A program made the translations under genes and the position numbers. Shown piece by piece: positions 62,092 through 64,000 of a stretch of DNA of 64,000 bases; the first letter of the stretch is position 1, and each line of letters starts with the position of its first letter. The notes below the pieces were generated by a model that did not search any database, was not told the DNA's origin, and was given only the letters and a program-made list of their open reading frames with translations. This DNA comes from CBDFLD01 sp965249005 (lineage in GTDB: Bacteria; Acidobacteriota; UBA6911). The DNA is taken from NCBI GenBank assembly GCA_965249005.1, contig CBDFLD010000020.1:652569-716568 (forward strand), read 5' to 3'.

Positions 62092-64000
62092 TCATCTCCC
62101 TGACTGCGGTTTTTCTTTCTGCTTTTGCTGCGAACCCCCTACCACCATCAGGGGCATTTCACGAACCAGCAGGCTCGGACCCAGCTTGCCCTGGGCGATT
62201 GGCCGACAGTGAAGCTGCACGATCGTGGGTTTGGAGGTAAGCTGTGCTTCGGGACTCGCCAGCAGAACAATGGTTGCCTTTTGCTGCTTGGGCTCGATAA
62301 TGTCTGAGTTCTCCGCTACTTCGGACGGCGCCGGGTCGTCGTTGAATTGTGCTGCCGGAAATGTCTGCACGCCCTCGGGCAATCCGCTAAAGGCGAATGA
62401 CACATCGCCGGTGAATCCCTCCTCATACAAGGCCGTAACGGTCAGCCTCTTGGGCTCCCCACGCATCAGGTTGATGTGATCCCCAGGATCAGCTTTCTTT
62501 TCGAAGCCAACTCTCGGGGAGCCCGTGACCCTCACCTCTCCCACGTGGGGAATCTGCGCGCGTACCAGGATTTTGTAGCGATAATTAGGGCTGCCATACC
62601 GAGCCGTGATGTCGCGAACCTGCAGAACGTATTCTCCCGCGCGCTCAAAGGTGTAAATCGCCTTGGGCTCCAATCTGTTGAGGTAAACAAATACGTAGGA
62701 AAGGTTGTTGTACATCGATATGCGCCGCTCCACATTCGAGAAGAGCTCCCGATCCTGGCTGTCCACAATCCCCACTCTTGGATTGAAGTAAGGCCGTTTG
62801 GCATCCGGAGTCTCGATCTCAAACGCCAGCTTCTGGCCCGGCTCAACCTTGAACTTGAAACTGTCCATGTCGCCGGGGTGTTCGATGGTGCCTTTGATTA
62901 CGAAGGGAATCGAGACGTGCTGCGCCTGTGAAGCACGGTCGTTAGGCTCGTGTTCCGCCACCGACGAAGGAGGGCTGGGTGGGTCGAGCACTTGATTCGG
63001 CTCTCGCTCCGCGCTGGAGCCGGGGTCGCTCCCCTGGGTCGGAAACCCGTCCCTGGCCCGCGCCGGTGATTCCTCGCCCGCCCTGATGGCTCGAGCTTCA
63101 AGATTCGTCGTCCAACCGTCTTCCAGCTTCCGGCTGAAGCTTCGCTCCTGCCATGCGCCTGGGAGCTGCTCTTCGTATCGGGGAGCCCCTTCCCCAGAAG
63201 CAATCCGCACCTGATACCCACTGTCCGGAGTCCCTCGGCCGAAAAGTGAAGAAACCTCCAGAAAATACTCGCCGTCTTGCGGCACTCGATAAGTCCTCCG
63301 CCCCTGGATCGATCTTACGAGGTCTGAAGATCGTTCTTCCTGCATCAGGAGTCGGGTGGGCCGCTCCGGATCAAACCAGCTTCCGCCCGCACGGTACAGA
63401 GCCAATCGCGGCGCGCAATTTTGAGCCAAGGCCTGAAACGAGAGTTCTTGGCCAGCCCCAGCGTGAAACGAGTAATAATCGAGCTCGCCGGCCTTCTCCA
63501 GCTTCCCATAAATGATCACCGGAAATTTCACAGGCTGGGCCTGGCCCACGCTTGGGTGGGGTTCACCTTCCCCGCTTACGACCGGTTCATTCACCACGCG
63601 AAAGGGCACGGTGTCCGAGATCCCACCAGGGCTGACCAGCCGCAAGGAGTGAACTCCCAAGTGGGCCGTCCGCGGGACCTCCACCTCGATCCGCACCCGA
63701 TAAACAGCCGGCGGCTTCTCCGGCGCTTCTTGGAGAGCGTATCCCTTTTCTTTGACCTGCTCTTTCGCCTCATCCACCTCGAGAAGCCGACCGCTCAAGC
63801 TACCGGCATCGAACCATACGGCATAAGCTCCCTCCAGAAAGTTACCCCGAACCTCCGCCTGAACCGTTGAACCCTGCCGTCCTCCCAAAGGGAAAACCGA
63901 CAACAGCTTCGGTTCAGCGACCGCTGGCGGATCTTTTGCTGGGGTTATCGGAGGTGAAAGAACTGAAAAGGACAGAACGAGGAAGGTAGAAAAGCATAGG
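62092..64000 (-). CDS. PPC-domain exported protein, 5' end outside the window
   Basis: The frame stays open to base 64000; the first visible residues (FSTFLVLSFSVLSP) are a signal-peptide core, so only a few codons are missing. The visible protein has about 635 residues. LSVFPLGGRQGSTVQAEVRG, GAYAVWFDAG and LGVHSLRLVSPGGISD form an IPT-like N-domain. Two pre-peptidase C-terminal (PPC) domains follow (GKLEKAGELDYYSFHAGAGQ and GTIEHPGDMDSFKFKVEPGQ), linked by a charged proline-rich segment. The end is basic. It is the first gene of the operon with the DUF1549 and DUF1501 proteins and probably forms part of the same exported complex. Confidence 0.88.
   Translation of the reverse strand, partial: LCFSTFLVLSFSVLSPPITPAKDPPAVAEPKLLSVFPLGGRQGSTVQAEVRGNFLEGAYAVWFDAGSLSGRLLEVDEAKEQVKEKGYALQEAPEKPPAVYRVRIEVEVPRTAHLGVHSLRLVSPGGISDTVPFRVVNEPVVSGEGEPHPSVGQAQPVKFPVIIYGKLEKAGELDYYSFHAGAGQELSFQALAQNCAPRLALYRAGGSWFDPERPTRLLMQEERSSDLVRSIQGRRTYRVPQDGEYFLEVSSLFGRGTPDSGYQVRIASGEGAPRYEEQLPGAWQERSFSRKLEDGWTTNLEARAIRAGEESPARARDGFPTQGSDPGSSAEREPNQVLDPPSPPSSVAEHEPNDRASQAQHVSIPFVIKGTIEHPGDMDSFKFKVEPGQKLAFEIETPDAKRPYFNPRVGIVDSQDRELFSNVERRISMYNNLSYVFVYLNRLEPKAIYTFERAGEYVLQVRDITARYGSPNYRYKILVRAQIPHVGEVRVTGSPRVGFEKKADPGDHINLMRGEPKRLTVTALYEEGFTGDVSFAFSGLPEGVQTFPAAQFNDDPAPSEVAENSDIIEPKQQKATIVLLASPEAQLTSKPTIVQLHCRPIAQGKLGPSLLVREMPLMVVGGSQQKQKEKPQSGR

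Overview
The window looks like a chromosomal segment of an Acidobacteriota-type bacterium, or a close relative sharing Planctomycetota-like gene families. This is an inference from gene content. The pointers are a DUF1844-ribF-gatC-gatA block, a decayed TonB receptor with an N-terminal carboxypeptidase-regulatory-like repeat, PD40/TolB propeller proteins, and several PSCyt/DUF1549/DUF1553 plus DUF1501 sets with Tat-exported partners. No rRNA, CRISPR array or phage module was seen. One tRNA-Ser(GCT) is present.

Layout. 1-4.1 kb: truncated MFS transporter, phytanoyl-CoA dioxygenase-like oxygenase, SGNH-like lipoprotein, aldo/keto reductase. 4.3-7.7 kb: a decay zone of abutting gene remnants (secreted repeat protein, PD40 protein, TonB receptor head), an IS3 fragment and the first of two IS1380-family copies. 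7.9-30.5 kb: a mainly housekeeping block (ribF, gatC, gatA, rsmI, a dolichyl-phosphate-type glycosyltransferase, tRNA-Ser, DUF4416, queC, ABC-F, proC). It is studded with an IS110-family and an IS256-family element and four same-orientation copies of a ~130-bp intergenic repeat. It ends with an unusual one-polypeptide fusion of a GHMP sugar kinase and a UDP-sugar-type nucleotidyltransferase. 30.7-35.6 kb: a PD40/amidohydrolase lipoprotein cut by the second, apparently identical IS1380 copy. 35.7-40.7 kb: a beheaded EAL-REC protein and a compact methionine-cycle cluster (metK, ahcY, core-MetE-like), bounded on the right by a frameshifted IS1595 transposase. 41.7-64 kb: cupin, a GH89-like glycosidase, a chimeric PSCyt1/DUF1549::DUF2961 ORF, two exported cytochrome/DUF1501 sets, an MBL-fold lipoprotein, a PVC-type heme/HEAT-repeat protein with an enolase-superfamily partner, and several gene stubs.

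How the genes work together. ribF, gatC and gatA serve flavin synthesis and tRNA-dependent amidation. metK, ahcY and the MetE-like protein can together form a minimal SAM/SAH/methionine cycle. The 64.0-58.1 kb minus-strand operon (PPC-domain protein, DUF1549 protein, DUF1501 protein), the 50.5-46.3 kb pair and the 52.7-57.1 kb pair are exported assemblies of the kind usually linked to breakdown of complex organic matter, but substrates cannot be read from sequence.

A dominant theme is genome plasticity: five IS families, identical 1,854-bp direct repeats, at least seven gene remnants, and one in-frame chimera. Some of the junctions beside the identical IS copies could also be assembly joins and need read-level confirmation.
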